Assembly (NCBI GenBank): GCA_009780325.1
Contig: WRAF01000007.1
Coordinates: 1 to 63,181 of the forward strand
DNA length: 63,181 bases
From: Bacillota bacterium
GTDB taxonomy: Bacteria > Bacillota > Clostridia > Christensenellales > Pumilibacteraceae
Direction: 5' to 3'
Both the position numbers and the translations under genes were made by a program. The stretch's first letter is position 1; the number at the start of each line of letters is the position of its first letter. The notes under the pieces are model-generated. The model saw nothing but the letters and a program-made list of their open reading frames with translations, had not been told where the DNA came from and did no database searches. Shown here piece by piece: positions 1 through 11,331 of this stretch.

Positions 1-52
1 AGTGGTTTTTATTTAGTGGTTTTTATTTTTAGCAATCCAATTAAAATTTTGT

Positions 53-86
53 CATGCTGTAAGCATCTCATCATTATTTAAAAAAG
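53..86. repeat. half copy of a dispersed palindromic repeat
   Basis: The stretch ATGCTGTAAGCATCTCATC followed by an A-rich tail closely matches the loop end and right arm of the inverted repeat at 51560-51620. No matching left arm is visible here, so this is a partial copy. The rest of 1-245 is AT-rich with a short direct repeat at 1-30, and I see no convincing promoter in it. Confidence 0.45.
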
Positions 87-245
87 ATATGCTTTATTTA
101 ACCATATGGGTTACTGAATAAGTCTATTATAACAAATGTCCAAGAGGGTCTTAGTGTTTTAATAAAACCACACGTTTCTCCTTATAAGGCAATGGTTTTA
201 GTCCCTTTTTAAACAAATTAAATATAAAACTTGGGAGAGAGAAAA

Positions 246-3200
246 ATGAAAAAATTTACTAAAGCTATCATAATGGCTGCATTTGCTGTCATGATGCTGC
301 TGCCAGTATTTGTCATGACAGGGTGCAATAATGAACAGAATAGACCTATGGTTGTGGCAGGGTTTGCGCATAGTGTAGTATTAAGAGAAGATGGTACAGT
401 TTGGGGCTGGGGCAGAAATGAAGAAGGGCAATTAGGCAATGGCAGTAGGACTAATCAAGCAAGACCTGTTAGATTTAGGATTGAGCCGTTTACGCATGGC
501 GGCATAACATATCAGCCGCCTGAGTACATTGTACAAGTTGCTTCTCACAAAGTTCATACAATGGCATTAGGAAACGATGGCAGCGTTTGGGCAGGAGGCT
601 GGAATCAAGAAGGGCAGCTTGGCGCACCAGTTGGCTGCAGAATGACTCCTATTAGAGTGCCTTTTGACAATCCTGACACACGTATTATTGATATTGATGC
701 AGGCATGCTTTTTTCTTTGGCTTTATCAGATGAGGGGAATGTATATGGATGGGGAAGAAACCGTCATGGAATAATGATGGACGAAGTGAATACTGCAAAT
801 CCAAATGACAGAATAAGTATGCTTGCTAGAGCAAGCAGAATTTCAGGAGCAGAGCTTAATCACCCAAATTATAGGATCACGCAAATTGCGGCAGGGCATG
901 AGCATGCTCTTGCATTAAGAGAAGATGGCGCAGTAATCGGCTGGGGAAGAAATAGAAATGGACAAGTGGCAAACATAAGACACCCTCAAAATGTAACATC
1001 ATCGCCAGCAGAGGGCATTATGCCAGGGGGGTTATTGTGGGATATACCTCTCCCTACAGTTATAGAAGGTTTGCCGTCAGATTCAAGCGATAGAGTAACA
1101 AAAGTGATAGGCGGCGGTTTTCATTCGTTAGCTTTAACAGAGCAAGGAAATATATATGTTTGGGGAAGAAGTGACAGAGGACAGATTGGTGATGGTGTTT
1201 CTCATAGTGCTAATTCACAGCCTATTCCTCAAAGGGTTATATTGCCGCAAGGCAGACATGCGGTTTATGTTGCTGGTACATCGGGAGATAGTAATGCAGC
1301 AATTTTGGATAATGGACAAGTAATCGTGTGGGGCAGAAATCAAGAAGGACAGCTAGGTATAGGTTCTGTTGAAGAAATTAGAGAAGATGCGTTTAATCCA
1401 AGACCGCAAATTGCTTTAAGAATGGTAGGTGTTCCGCTATCAAACATAGTGTCAATTGCAGTAGGTGAAACTCATATGACGGCACTTTGCGGTGAAACTG
1501 GTGAGGCATTAAGCTGGGGTACAAACTGGGATGGTGAGTTAGGTAATAATGGAATTATGATTTCACAAACTCCTTTGCAAGTGCAAAGAGGTATTAGAGG
1601 TCCTTCATTGGGCGGTTCACCTCCGCATATTGTGGGCAATGAAGCATTAACAGGAATAACACAATTAGCAGGCGGTCATTTGTTTACATTAGCTTTAGGT
1701 CAAGATGGGATTGTGCACGGATGGGGAAGAAACAATCATGGACAGCTATTGATGATGCACAGCAATGACCATTATATTGCAACAAGATTAGAAGATTTTA
1801 GAGTTCGTGATATTAGGTTTCCTCATATTAGAAATGATTGGATGGAAAACATGAATCAAAGAAACCCTGCAGATGCAAATTTTGCCGTATTAAACAATGT
1901 GACAGCAATTTCAGCAGGTACGGATATAGGCTTTTCATTTGGGTTGGCTGTCAGAGGCGGTTTTGCATATGGTTGGGGTGATAATGAAAGCGGGATGCTT
2001 GGACATGGATATGTAGTCAATCGTCGCCGCACATTAGGTGAAGAGCCAAAAGACAACAATCCTAGACGTATGCGTACACCGGCAGGTGATTTTATAAATG
2101 CAATTGATGTTTCAGCAGGCGGTCGTCATAGTTTAATTTTAAGACCAAACGGACTAGTTTATGCAGCAGGTCACGGCGGACAAGGGCGATTAGGTGATGG
2201 ATATGAAATAACAAGAAATTATCCGGTGCGTGTTGCTTTTCCGTCAGCTACTACTATTATGCAAATTGAAGCAGGAGGCGCAAGAAGTTTTGCTATTGAC
2301 AGCAGAGGATATTTATGGGCTTGGGGAAATGGGTCGTATGGCAGACTAGGAACAGGGAATGATAATCATCGCAATACTCCGATAAGAGTATTAGGTCCTT
2401 CTATAAGAGCAGGCGGAGAGCAAGTTGTGGCTGTTTCGGCAAGTGATGTTCATACACTTGCACTGACTAGCGCAGGCAGAGTGTTTAGCTGGGGAAGTGG
2501 TTGGAGCGGAAGATTGGGACATGGGGATGGTTATGGGCAAGTGCTGCCTACTCATATTGGTGCGGCGGGATTAAATCATAGTCAGCATCGTGTGGTTGAC
2601 ATTGCAGTAGGCGGGGCGCATTCTATAGCTATAAGAAGTGACGGTACTGTATGGACTTGGGGTGAAAATGGAAGCGGGCAATTGGGCAGACCTACAAACT
2701 GGCAACAGCAATTATCTCCAGGACAGGTTTCAGGGATTGCTGATGCAGCGCAAGCTGCGGCTGGCAGTGCGCATACTGTTATTATTAGGGGCAGCGGTGC
2801 AAATTCGATGGTATATGCATGGGGAACCAATAGCGCAGGTGCTTTAGGCAGCGGCGGAAGACAAGATCCTCCTTCAAGAGAGGCTATACAGCAAGGAGCA
2901 GATCCTGATGGTTTCTTAGTCACTCCAAATAGACAATTATCAGCAGTAAGAGCGATAGGGGTTCATACAAACTATGCTTTTTTCAATGCGCATAGGGCGG
3001 ATTTTCCACCAGTACACGTACAAGGAATGAGCGGTGCGGCAAGATTTTTTATATGGTTTGGAATTATAATAGGAATATTGTTGATTGGTTTGATAGTGCT
3101 GTTTATTTTGGATAATAGGCGTATTATTGATATTAAATGGCCGCCTTTTTTAAGGACTTTCTTTGACATGATGCCTATTAAAAGGAAAAATGAAAAGGCT

Positions 3201-3323
3201 AAGGCAGGTTCAAGCAAAAAAGGGTCAGTGAAGAAAAAGGGTAATGGTGCAGCAAAAAGCAAAAGCAATAACACAGCAAAAAATAAGTCAGCAACAAAGA
3301 AAACCAACACCAAGAAGAAGTAA
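246..3323 (+). CDS. RCC1-repeat lipoprotein with C-terminal membrane anchor
   Basis: I cannot assign a specific function. The start is ATG 246, preceded by GGGAGAG; a TTG at 231 is in frame but lies upstream of that site. The N-terminus is a lipoprotein signal with the lipobox VMTGC. Most of the 1025 residues are RCC1-type repeats: regularly spaced blocks such as 'VWGWGRNEEGQLG' recur about a dozen times, which should form one or two seven-bladed propellers outside the cell. Near the C-terminus is a hydrophobic segment (FFIWFGIIIGILLIGL), then a tail very rich in Lys, Ser and Asn. Two membrane attachments, a lipid at the front and a helix at the back, would hold the propeller against the membrane with the basic tail inside. 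The neighbour rpoB has its own promoter, so no operon link is implied. RCC1 propellers in bacteria usually mediate binding; the partner is unknown. Confidence 0.85.
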   Translation: MKKFTKAIIMAAFAVMMLLPVFVMTGCNNEQNRPMVVAGFAHSVVLREDGTVWGWGRNEEGQLGNGSRTNQARPVRFRIEPFTHGGITYQPPEYIVQVASHKVHTMALGNDGSVWAGGWNQEGQLGAPVGCRMTPIRVPFDNPDTRIIDIDAGMLFSLALSDEGNVYGWGRNRHGIMMDEVNTANPNDRISMLARASRISGAELNHPNYRITQIAAGHEHALALREDGAVIGWGRNRNGQVANIRHPQNVTSSPAEGIMPGGLLWDIPLPTVIEGLPSDSSDRVTKVIGGGFHSLALTEQGNIYVWGRSDRGQIGDGVSHSANSQPIPQRVILPQGRHAVYVAGTSGDSNAAILDNGQVIVWGRNQEGQLGIGSVEEIREDAFNPRPQIALRMVGVPLSNIVSIAVGETHMTALCGETGEALSWGTNWDGELGNNGIMISQTPLQVQRGIRGPSLGGSPPHIVGNEALTGITQLAGGHLFTLALGQDGIVHGWGRNNHGQLLMMHSNDHYIATRLEDFRVRDIRFPHIRNDWMENMNQRNPADANFAVLNNVTAISAGTDIGFSFGLAVRGGFAYGWGDNESGMLGHGYVVNRRRTLGEEPKDNNPRRMRTPAGDFINAIDVSAGGRHSLILRPNGLVYAAGHGGQGRLGDGYEITRNYPVRVAFPSATTIMQIEAGGARSFAIDSRGYLWAWGNGSYGRLGTGNDNHRNTPIRVLGPSIRAGGEQVVAVSASDVHTLALTSAGRVFSWGSGWSGRLGHGDGYGQVLPTHIGAAGLNHSQHRVVDIAVGGAHSIAIRSDGTVWTWGENGSGQLGRPTNWQQQLSPGQVSGIADAAQAAAGSAHTVIIRGSGANSMVYAWGTNSAGALGSGGRQDPPSREAIQQGADPDGFLVTPNRQLSAVRAIGVHTNYAFFNAHRADFPPVHVQGMSGAARFFIWFGIIIGILLIGLIVLFILDNRRIIDIKWPPFLRTFFDMMPIKRKNEKAKAGSSKKGSVKKKGNGAAKSKSNNTAKNKSATKKTNTKKK

Positions 3324-3359
3324 AATACTGCAGACGTAAATTATAAAAACATATTTGAA

Positions 3360-3391
3360 TTGTTTGGGGCGTGCTAATACGTCTCAAACAA
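3360..3391 (+). other. RNA hairpin downstream of the RCC1 gene
   Basis: A 13-bp stem forms between 3360-3372 and 3379-3391 with loop GCTAAT. Two of the pairs are G-U only in the plus-strand RNA, so the plus transcript is the one that folds. There is no U-run after it, so it is not a typical intrinsic terminator; it may protect the 3' end. Confidence 0.45.
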
Positions 3392-3501
3392 CATTAGTCA
3401 GTGTTTCATTGATTAGCTAGGTTAGTTTTCAAATAGATATTAAAATTGCCGCTTTTTAGCAAATTTATTTTAAAAAATTGTTAAAAAGTGGCAAAAAATA
3501 T

Positions 3502-3531
3502 TTGACAGCACTTGTAATAGTGTTGTAATAT
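3502..3531 (+). promoter_or_regulatory. rpoBC promoter
   Basis: TTGACA at 3502-3507 is followed after 18 bp by TAATAT at 3526-3531. The predicted start lies near 3538 and gives a leader of about 180 nt before rpoB. There are no rplJ or rplL genes upstream, so this promoter probably serves rpoBC directly. Confidence 0.7.
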
Positions 3532-3608
3532 AATAGACTGTAGAGTTTTGTAGAGGTGCAATTCTTTTTTGCATTTTTAACAAAAAATCAAATAACAATT
3601 TAATACAA

Positions 3609-3715
3609 AGGAGGAGAGTTCTAGGGCAATGGGGATGCATGCCGCATCCGTATGCCTTGTCATGCGCTCTCTTCCTGTATCGGGCGGCAAGCAAGTCGTC
3701 CCTACAATTGGAGTA
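3609..3715. repeat. GC-rich palindromic insert in the rpoB leader
   Basis: This block is far richer in GC than the leader on either side. It holds nested hairpins: GGATGC/GCATCC at its centre, GGCA/TGCC outside that, and GAGAG/CTCTC outermost. A second hairpin joins GGGCGGC and GTCGTCCC with one bulge. The right end read on the minus strand (TTGTAGGGACGACTTG) resembles short dispersed repeats known from other Firmicutes genomes; that match is from memory. The block would sit in the 5' UTR of rpoBC. The remainder of the 3324-3719 gap holds the hairpin at 3360 and the promoter. Confidence 0.5.
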
Positions 3716-3719
3716 ATCA

Positions 3720-6700
3720 ATGTCAACAACAAGAAGGCGAAAAACCATTTTATGCGGCAAGACTCAAAGACTTTCATATGCTCAAGTAGATGAAGTCATA
3801 GATATGCCAAACCTAATTGATGTCCAAAAAAACTCTTATGCAGACTTTATTAAAGAAGGCATAATGGATGTTTTTAAAGATTTTAGTCCCATCACCGACT
3901 TTTCTGGTAAAATTGCACTCCATTTTTTGTCATGCACGCTTGACTCTACTCCTAAAATGAGTGAAAAAGAGTGCAAGGACAGGGATACTACTTATGCTGC
4001 TCCTTTAAAAGTCAAAGTGCGTCTTGATATTCATGACGATGATGGCAATGTCACTCAAGCTGTAGAGCAAGAAGTTTTTATGGGTGATTTTCCGCTTATG
4101 ACTCCAAATGGATCTTTTATTGTCAATGGTGCTGAAAGGGTAGTTGTTAGCCAATTAGTGCGTTCTCCTGGGGTATATTTTGATGAGAAAAAGGATATTA
4201 AAACAGGACAAGCGTATTATAGTGCTACTAATATTCCATCAAGAGGTGCTTGGTTAGAGTTTGAAGAGGACGCTGCTGGATTGTTGTGGGTAAAAGTTGA
4301 CAGAACCAGAAAAATTCCTGTTACTGTATTGCTTCGTGCTTTATCTTCTATCACTGGCGGAATGTCAACCGATGAAGAGATTGCAAAATTATTTAATAAT
4401 GAAAAAACTATAGTTGCGACTTTAGAAAAGGATGCAAATAAAAATGAAGAGGCAGCGCTTATTGAGTTAAACAGAAAGCTGCGTCCTGGTGAAGTGCCTA
4501 ACTCTGACAGCATTAGAGGTCAGCTTGAAGGGTTGTTTTTTGAGCGCAGAAAATATGACCTGTCAAGGGTAGGACGCTATAAATTTAATAAAAAACTGTC
4601 GCTTGCATATAGGATTATGGATAGGGTGGCAGCAAAGGATATTGTGTCTCCTGACGGAATCGTATTAGTGAAAAAAGGCGGAATTATTGAGCCTAAGTTA
4701 GCTTTTAGTATCCAAAACAGCGGTATCAATGAGGTAAGTATAAAAACTGACGGTGCAGATTTTATTGTAATAGGAAACAATCATGTTAGAATTGATGAGT
4801 ATTTAGATGCGGCGGCTAAAGGCGGTAAATCTAAAGTATCAGCTAGAGAATTGGGAATTAATGAAATGGTGCATTTTCCTACTTTGATGTCATTAATAAA
4901 TGAGGCTGGTTCTGAGAAAAAATTGCATGATTTAATAAAAGAAAATGCGTCTGACTTAATGATTAAGCATATTACTATTGAGGATATTATTGCCACTATT
5001 AACTATACTTTGGGATTGCATCATGGTATAGGTCATATTGATAATATTGATCATTTGGGCAATAGACGTGTCAGATCAGTTGGTGAGTTATTGCAAAATC
5101 AATTTAGAGTGGGTATTTCAAGACTAGAAAAAGTAATCAGAGAAAGAATGCAAATTCAATCTGATGCAGAATTAACCCCGCAAACTCTTATCAATATAAG
5201 ACCTGTATCGTCTGCAATTAAAGAATTTTTTGGCTCTTCTCAATTATCACAATTCATGGATGAGTCTAATCCTATTGCGGAATTAACACATAAACGCAAA
5301 TTATCTGCGCTAGGACCAGGTGGTTTAAATAGAGAGCGTGCAAGTTTTGATGTGCGTGACGTACATTATACTCACTATTCAAGAATGTGTCCGATTGAGA
5401 CTCCGGAGGGACAAAACATTGGTTTGATTTCATCACTTGGCTGCTATTCACGTATAAATGAATATGGCTTTATTGAAGCACCTTATCGCAAGATTGATAA
5501 GGCAAATAAGTGTATTATTCCAGGTGCAGAGGGTGTTGAGTACATTGCTGCGGATGAAGAAGATAGGTTTGTCATTGCGCAAGCTACAGAACAGCTTGAT
5601 CAAAATAATTGGTTTATAAACAACAGAATCATGGCTAGATACCGTGATGATATATTTGAAACGGCGGCAGAAGAAATTGACTATGTTGATGTTTCTCCTA
5701 GACAAATGGTTTCAGTGGCAACGGCGCTTATACCTTTCTTAGAGAATGATGATACAAATCGTGCGCTGATGGGTTCTAACATGCAGCGTCAAGCTGTGCC
5801 GCTTTTAAGACCAGAAGCACCGATTATTGCAACGGGCGTTGAGCATAAAATTGCATATGACTCTGGCGTAATGATTATTGCAAGAGAAAGCGGCATTGTC
5901 AAAAGTGTAGATGCCGAGTGTGTTGTTATTCAAGAGGACAATGGTGACGAGGCTAGTTATTATTTAAAGAAATTTGTTGGATCAAACCAAGGTACTTGCA
6001 TCAACCAGCGTGCTATTGTTCATAAGGGTGAAAAAGTATTAAAAGGTGCAGTGCTGGCAGACGGGCATTCGACTTATAATGCAGAGTTAGCATTAGGCAG
6101 AAATATTTTAGTTGGTTTCATGGCATGGGAAGGCTATAATTATGAGGATGCTATTCTTATTTCAGAACGCATTGTTAAAGATGATGTTTTTACTTCTATT
6201 CATATTGAAGAGCATGAATTAGAAGCAAGAGATACTAAGCTTGGTGAAGAAGAAATCACTAGAGATATACCAAATGTGGGTGATGATGCATTAAAACAAC
6301 TGGATTCAAATGGTATTGTCAGAGTGGGTGCTGAGGTTAACTCAGGTGATATTTTAGTTGGTAAAGTTACGCCAAAAGGTGAAACTGAATTGACTCCTGA
6401 AGAAAGATTGCTGCGTGCGATTTTTGGTGAAAAGGCAAGAGAGGTTAGAGATACATCTTTAAGGGTGCCTCATGGGGAGGGTGGAATTGTAGTAGATGTA
6501 AAGGTTTTTACTAGAGCAAACAAAGATGAGATGAGCCCTGGTGTAAACAAATTAGTACGTGTGTATATTGCTCAAAAACGCAAAATTTCAGTGGGCGATA
6601 AGATGGCAGGCAGGCACGGTAATAAAGGTGTTATTTCTAGGATATTGCCTCAAGAGGATATGCCTTTTATGGCAGACGGCACTCCATTAGAGATTGTGTT

Positions 6701-7622
6701 AAATCCATTGGGCGTTCCGTCAAGGATGAATATTGGGCAGGTATTAGAGGTGCATCTAGGTTTAGTTGCAAAAGCACTTGATTGGAAAATTGCAACACCA
6801 GTATTTGATGGTGCATTAGAGAGTGATATTGAACAGTTGTTGACAGATAACGGATTTACTACTGACGGAAAAGCAGACGGTAAAGTACAGATGTTTGATG
6901 GCAGGACAGGCGAGCCGTTTGAAAACAGGGCAACAGTTGGATATATGTATATGATTAAACTTATCCATTTAGTTGATGACAAGATTCATGCTAGGAGTAC
7001 TGGTCCATATTCACTTGTTACTCAGCAGCCATTAGGGGGCAAAGCTCAATTTGGCGGACAAAGATTTGGTGAGATGGAGGTTTGGGCACTTTATGCTTAT
7101 GGTGCTGCAAATATTCTGCAAGAGATTATGACTGTTAAATCAGATGATGTAATCGGTCGTGTAAAAACTTATGAGTCAATTGTTAAAGGCTTGAATTTAT
7201 CAGAACCTGGTGTACCAGAGTCATTTAAAGTTTTGATTAAAGAATTAGAGGCGCTTGCACTTAATGTAAAAGTATTGACAGAGAATAATGAAGAGATTGG
7301 AATGACAGAGTTAATTGAAGACGAGATTGATGATCCGGATATTGTGGGCAGAAAGAAGGGCATTGAGGGCGGAGTTATTCAAATTGAAGATGAAGTTGAT
7401 ATTACGCTTGGTGATGATATTTTGGATGGATTGGGTGATGATGAGGATGAAGATATTGTGATGCCAGACAAAAAAGAAATCAATTTTGATGATTTAGATA
7501 CTAGCGATGTATTAAGAAATGATGATGATTTTGATTTTGATGATCCATTTGCAAATATGAGTATAGATGATGAAGATGATGAAGAAGATCTTGAGACAAA
7601 GAAGAAAGGGAAGAAGAAATAA
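3720..7622 (+). CDS. rpoB: DNA-directed RNA polymerase subunit beta
   Basis: This is the beta subunit of RNA polymerase, which forms the catalytic core with beta prime. It has 1300 residues, a usual length for Clostridia. The N-terminal [10 protein letters not shown] segment, the fork/rifampicin-pocket region with [12 protein letters not shown] and [12 protein letters not shown], and the C-terminal [11 protein letters not shown] and [18 protein letters not shown] blocks are all present. The start ATG 3720 is preceded by TTGGAG. The last 85 or so residues form an unusual strongly acidic tail of Asp and Glu clusters that ends in a short Lys-rich stretch. The gene lies 58 nt before rpoC and shares its promoter at 3502. 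It is not linked to the rplKAJL cluster within this window. Confidence 0.99.
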   Translation: MSTTRRRKTILCGKTQRLSYAQVDEVIDMPNLIDVQKNSYADFIKEGIMDVFKDFSPITDFSGKIALHFLSCTLDSTPKMSEKECKDRDTTYAAPLKVKVRLDIHDDDGNVTQAVEQEVFMGDFPLMTPNGSFIVNGAERVVVSQLVRSPGVYFDEKKDIKTGQAYYSATNIPSRGAWLEFEEDAAGLLWVKVDRTRKIPVTVLLRALSSITGGMSTDEEIAKLFNNEKTIVATLEKDANKNEEAALIELNRKLRPGEVPNSDSIRGQLEGLFFERRKYDLSRVGRYKFNKKLSLAYRIMDRVAAKDIVSPDGIVLVKKGGIIEPKLAFSIQNSGINEVSIKTDGADFIVIGNNHVRIDEYLDAAAKGGKSKVSARELGINEMVHFPTLMSLINEAGSEKKLHDLIKENASDLMIKHITIEDIIATINYTLGLHHGIGHIDNIDHLGNRRVRSVGELLQNQFRVGISRLEKVIRERMQIQSDAELTPQTLINIRPVSSAIKEFFGSSQLSQFMDESNPIAELTHKRKLSALGPGGLNRERASFDVRDVHYTHYSRMCPIETPEGQNIGLISSLGCYSRINEYGFIEAPYRKIDKANKCIIPGAEGVEYIAADEEDRFVIAQATEQLDQNNWFINNRIMARYRDDIFETAAEEIDYVDVSPRQMVSVATALIPFLENDDTNRALMGSNMQRQAVPLLRPEAPIIATGVEHKIAYDSGVMIIARESGIVKSVDAECVVIQEDNGDEASYYLKKFVGSNQGTCINQRAIVHKGEKVLKGAVLADGHSTYNAELALGRNILVGFMAWEGYNYEDAILISERIVKDDVFTSIHIEEHELEARDTKLGEEEITRDIPNVGDDALKQLDSNGIVRVGAEVNSGDILVGKVTPKGETELTPEERLLRAIFGEKAREVRDTSLRVPHGEGGIVVDVKVFTRANKDEMSPGVNKLVRVYIAQKRKISVGDKMAGRHGNKGVISRILPQEDMPFMADGTPLEIVLNPLGVPSRMNIGQVLEVHLGLVAKALDWKIATPVFDGALESDIEQLLTDNGFTTDGKADGKVQMFDGRTGEPFENRATVGYMYMIKLIHLVDDKIHARSTGPYSLVTQQPLGGKAQFGGQRFGEMEVWALYAYGAANILQEIMTVKSDDVIGRVKTYESIVKGLNLSEPGVPESFKVLIKELEALALNVKVLTENNEEIGMTELIEDEIDDPDIVGRKKGIEGGVIQIEDEVDITLGDDILDGLGDDEDEDIVMPDKKEINFDDLDTSDVLRNDDDFDFDDPFANMSIDDEDDEEDLETKKKGKKK

Positions 7623-7627
7623 TAGTA

Positions 7628-7676
7628 TTTAATGAAGTCTTTAGTTTTTAGGCTTCATTAAACTCCAAAGGAGTTT
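7628..7676 (+). promoter_or_regulatory. rpoB-rpoC intercistronic hairpins, one enclosing the rpoC RBS
   Basis: Two hairpins fill the gap. The first pairs TTTAATGAAG (7628-7637) with CTTCATTAAA (7653-7662). The second pairs AAACTCC (7660-7666) with GGAGTTT (7670-7676) around a 3-nt loop, and this second arm is the Shine-Dalgarno site of rpoC. The two share bases 7660-7662, so they compete at the edge. They could tune translation or RNA processing between the subunits. Confidence 0.45.
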
Positions 7677-7680
7677 TATC

Positions 7681-10600
7681 ATGTTTGAATTAAATAATTT
7701 TGAATCAATGCAAATATCTATTGCAGGCCCTAACAAAATTAGAGAGTGGTCTCATGGGGAGATTACTAAACCAGAAACAATAAACTATCGTACTCAAAAA
7801 CCAGAACGAGATGGATTATTTTGTGAGCGTATTTTTGGACCAAGCAAAGATTGGGAGTGCTATTGCGGTAAATATAAAAGAGTGCGCTATAAGGGTGTGA
7901 TTTGCGATAAGTGCGGCGTTGAGGTCACAAGAGCAAAAGTGCGTCGTGAGAGGATGGGGCATGTTGAGCTTGCTGCTCCTGTCACTCATATTTGGTATTT
8001 TAGGGGCGTTCCGTCAAGGATTGGTCTATTATTGGATGTCACGCCTAAAATTTTAGAACAGGTTGTTTATTTTGCGTCACATATCGTGCTTGACCCAGGA
8101 GAAACTGAATTAGAGTATAAGCAGGTTTTATCTGATGCTCAAAAAGATGAGGCAAGAGAAAAATACGGACCTAAGGCATTTAGATGCGGCATGGGTGCTG
8201 AGGCAATTAGAGAATTATTAAGTCAAATAGATTTGCAAGCTGAATATGTTGCTGCTAAGAAAATAGTGGATACATCTACAGGTCAACGCAAAATCAAGGC
8301 AATTAAAAGACTGTCTATTTTGGATGCTTTTATCAAGCATAAAACAGATCCGTCTTGGATGGTGCTAGAGGTGCTGCCTGTATTGCCTCCTGAATTAAGA
8401 CCAATGGTTCAATTAGATGGCGGTAGATTTGCTACTTCTGACTTAAATGATTTATATCGCAGGGTAATAAACAGAAATAATAGGCTTAAGAAATTATTAG
8501 AACTTAATGCTCCTGATATTATTGTAAGAAATGAAAAAAGGATGCTTCAAGAAGCAGTTGACTCTTTAATTGACAATGGCAGAAGAGGAAAAGCTGTATC
8601 AGGGGCGGGCAATAGAGAATTAAAATCATTAAGCGGGCTGTTAAGAGGTAAGCAAGGTCGCTTTAGGCAAAATCTTTTAGGAAAAAGGGTAGACTATTCT
8701 GGTCGAAGCGTAATCGTTGTTGGACCAGAATTAAAAATGTATCAATGTGGTTTGCCTAAAGAGATGGCTTTAGAATTATTTAAACCATTTGTTATGAATC
8801 GTCTTGTTGAAGAAGGCAGGACTCATAATATTAAAAGTGCAAAAAGAATAGTAGAACGTGCAGGCAAGGATGTTTGGGGCGTATTAGAAAAAGTTATTAA
8901 AGAACATCCTGTATTATTAAATCGTGCGCCTACTCTTCATAGATTGGGTATTCAAGCTTTTGAACCTGTATTAGTTGAAGGCAGAGCAATAAAACTGCAC
9001 CCATTAGCATGCGGTGCATTTAATGCCGACTTTGACGGCGATCAAATGGCTGTGCATGTGCCTTTATCTGTTGAGGCTCAAGTCGAAGCACGCTTTTTAA
9101 TGCTTTCAACAAACAACATTTTAAAATTATCTGATGGTCGTCCTGTTTGTTCTCCAACACAGGATATGGTTATTGGCTGTTATTATTTAACGATGGCACG
9201 CCCTGGTTCTAAAGGTGAAAATAAATATTTTACTGATGTTGATGAAGCTAAAATGGCGTATCAAAATGGTGATATTGCGCTGCAATCACGCATCAATGTG
9301 CGTATTAAACGCACCATTGATGGAGTAGAGCAATCTAAAATAATCAAAACTACTGTAGGGCGCTTAATTTTTAATGAAGTAATTCCTCAAGACCTTAGAC
9401 TTAAATTTACTGAAGATGATAATGGCAAATTAATTGATGTTGACAAGGATGATCCGTTTAGACTTGAGGCTGATGCAGTTATAGATAAATCACGTTTGCA
9501 GCAAATTGTTGATGCCGTGTTTAAACAAAGGGGATCAACAGCAACTGTATTGATGCTTGATGAAATCAAAGCACTAGGTTTTAAATATTCAACTATTGGT
9601 GCTATTACTACAAGCGTATTTGACATGCATATTCCGCCTGAAAAGAAAGAAATTTTAGAAATAACAGAAAAGCAGGTAATCGCAATTGAAGATATGTTTG
9701 ATCAAGGCTTAATGACTGATGATGAGAGATACAGAATGACAGTTAGTGAGTGGTCAAAGGCTAATAATGAAGTGAGAGAGGCGTTGAAAAAGACTCTTGA
9801 TGCTTTTAATCCTATTAATATGATGGCAGTTTCTGGTGCAAGGGGATCTATGAACCAGATTGCACAGTTATCTGGTATGAGAGGATTAATGACCAACCCG
9901 CAAGGTAAAACTCTTGAGACGCCGGTTAGATCTTCGTTTAGAGAAGGGTTGTCGGTGCTAGAATATTTTATTTCATCGCATGGCGGCAGGAAAGGTCTTG
10001 CTGATACAGCATTAAAAACAGCAGATTCTGGTTATTTGACAAGACGTCTTGTTGATGTGTCTCAAGATGTAATTATCCGTGAGGATGACTGCTTTAAAGC
10101 AGAGCCAAAGGGAATGATGATTGCGGCTATTAAAGATGGTAATCAAGTTATTGAAAGCTTAGAAGATAGACTTAATGGTAGGTTTGCTGCAAGTGATATT
10201 ATTCACCCGCAAACTAAAAAAGTTATTATTGCTCAAAATGAAATGATTGACGAAGATTTGGCTAAAGAAATTGTTAAGTCTGGCTTGACTGCTGCTCATA
10301 TTCGTACAGTTTTGACATGTAAATCAAAAACAGGTGTATGTGCTAGATGCTATGGAAAAGATATGGCAGGCAATAAAGTGGTCAAAATTGGTGAGGCAGT
10401 GGGTATAATTGCTGCTCAGTCTATCGGTGAACCTGGTACACAGCTTACGATGAGGACATTCCATACGGGCGGTATTGCATCGGTTGACGATATTACACGA
10501 GGGCTGCCTAGGGTTGAGGAGTTGTTTGAGGCAAGAAATCCTAAAGGTGTTGCTATCATTGCTGAAAATCGTGGTAAAATTAGGATTGTTGAAAAAGACG

Positions 10601-11229
10601 GAAAAAGAGATATTTTATTAAAGAGAGAGGATGGCAAAGAAGATGCTTATTCAATTCCGTTTAGTGCTAAATTAAAATCTGATGTCAAAAATGGTGCGAT
10701 TATAGAACAAGGAGCAGCTTTTACAGAGGGACCTGTTGATCCAAGTGATATTTTAAGAATCAAAGGGATTATTGAGGTTCAAGATTATATTTTAAGAGAA
10801 GTTCAATCTGTTTATCGCTCTCAAGGTGTTCAAATTAATGATAAGCATATTGAGGTAATTGTTAGACAAATGCTTAAAAAAGTTGTGGTGCTAGATAGTG
10901 CTGATACTGATTTATTGACAGGAGAGTTAATAGATAGAGATGTTTTAAATGAGGCTAATGCCAAAGCAATGGAAGATTTTAAAGCACCTGCAGTTGCTAG
11001 AAATAAATTATTAGGCATCACAAAGGCAGCACTTGCAACAGAAAGCTTTTTATCGGCTGCATCATTCCAAGAGACGGCAAGGGTATTAACAGAGGCGGCT
11101 ATTAATAATAAAATAGACCCATTAATCGGCTTGAAAGAGAATGTAATTATTGGTAAGCTGATACCTGCTGGTACTGGAATAAAGAAGTATAGAAGTATTT
11201 ATCCTGAAGAAGTAAACAACAACGTATAA
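7681..11229 (+). CDS. rpoC: DNA-directed RNA polymerase subunit beta prime
   Basis: This is the beta prime subunit, which carries the catalytic magnesium. The invariant NADFDGD motif is at residues 448-454. The N-terminal zinc site is visible as CYCG with CDKC near residue 60-80, and the second zinc site as [11 protein letters not shown]. The bridge-helix and trigger-loop region is present ([19 protein letters not shown]). The protein has 1182 residues, normal for Gram-positive bacteria without the large insertions of proteobacteria. ATG 7681 has an AAAGGAG site that lies inside a small hairpin. The gene follows rpoB in the same operon. After the stop, AAAACGCA and TGCGTTTT form a weak stem (about 11239-11295) that may end the transcript. 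Confidence 0.99.
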   Translation: MFELNNFESMQISIAGPNKIREWSHGEITKPETINYRTQKPERDGLFCERIFGPSKDWECYCGKYKRVRYKGVICDKCGVEVTRAKVRRERMGHVELAAPVTHIWYFRGVPSRIGLLLDVTPKILEQVVYFASHIVLDPGETELEYKQVLSDAQKDEAREKYGPKAFRCGMGAEAIRELLSQIDLQAEYVAAKKIVDTSTGQRKIKAIKRLSILDAFIKHKTDPSWMVLEVLPVLPPELRPMVQLDGGRFATSDLNDLYRRVINRNNRLKKLLELNAPDIIVRNEKRMLQEAVDSLIDNGRRGKAVSGAGNRELKSLSGLLRGKQGRFRQNLLGKRVDYSGRSVIVVGPELKMYQCGLPKEMALELFKPFVMNRLVEEGRTHNIKSAKRIVERAGKDVWGVLEKVIKEHPVLLNRAPTLHRLGIQAFEPVLVEGRAIKLHPLACGAFNADFDGDQMAVHVPLSVEAQVEARFLMLSTNNILKLSDGRPVCSPTQDMVIGCYYLTMARPGSKGENKYFTDVDEAKMAYQNGDIALQSRINVRIKRTIDGVEQSKIIKTTVGRLIFNEVIPQDLRLKFTEDDNGKLIDVDKDDPFRLEADAVIDKSRLQQIVDAVFKQRGSTATVLMLDEIKALGFKYSTIGAITTSVFDMHIPPEKKEILEITEKQVIAIEDMFDQGLMTDDERYRMTVSEWSKANNEVREALKKTLDAFNPINMMAVSGARGSMNQIAQLSGMRGLMTNPQGKTLETPVRSSFREGLSVLEYFISSHGGRKGLADTALKTADSGYLTRRLVDVSQDVIIREDDCFKAEPKGMMIAAIKDGNQVIESLEDRLNGRFAASDIIHPQTKKVIIAQNEMIDEDLAKEIVKSGLTAAHIRTVLTCKSKTGVCARCYGKDMAGNKVVKIGEAVGIIAAQSIGEPGTQLTMRTFHTGGIASVDDITRGLPRVEELFEARNPKGVAIIAENRGKIRIVEKDGKRDILLKREDGKEDAYSIPFSAKLKSDVKNGAIIEQGAAFTEGPVDPSDILRIKGIIEVQDYILREVQSVYRSQGVQINDKHIEVIVRQMLKKVVVLDSADTDLLTGELIDRDVLNEANAKAMEDFKAPAVARNKLLGITKAALATESFLSAASFQETARVLTEAAINNKIDPLIGLKENVIIGKLIPAGTGIKKYRSIYPEEVNNNV

Positions 11230-11284
11230 TGTCAGTTCAAAACGCATAATAAAGGAGAACTTTTTCTAAAGAGTTGTTACTTAA

Positions 11285-11313
11285 TTGTGCGTTTTGTTAT
11301 ATTATGGTAAAAT
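11285..11313 (+). promoter_or_regulatory. promoter of the methyltransferase operon
   Basis: TTGTGC (11285-11290), a 17-bp spacer and an extended -10 TGG-TAAAAT (TAAAAT at 11308-11313). The predicted start is near 11320, directly before the GGGAGG ribosome binding site, so the leader is only about 12 nt. Confidence 0.55.
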
Positions 11314-11331
11314 ATTTAAAGGGAGGTCAAA

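Noticed and set aside
3629-3794. Upstream frame in the rpoB leader starting at ATG 3629 and overlapping rpoB
   Set aside because: The AGGAGG is 14 nt away, too far to be convincing, and the sequence lies in a repeat-like block.
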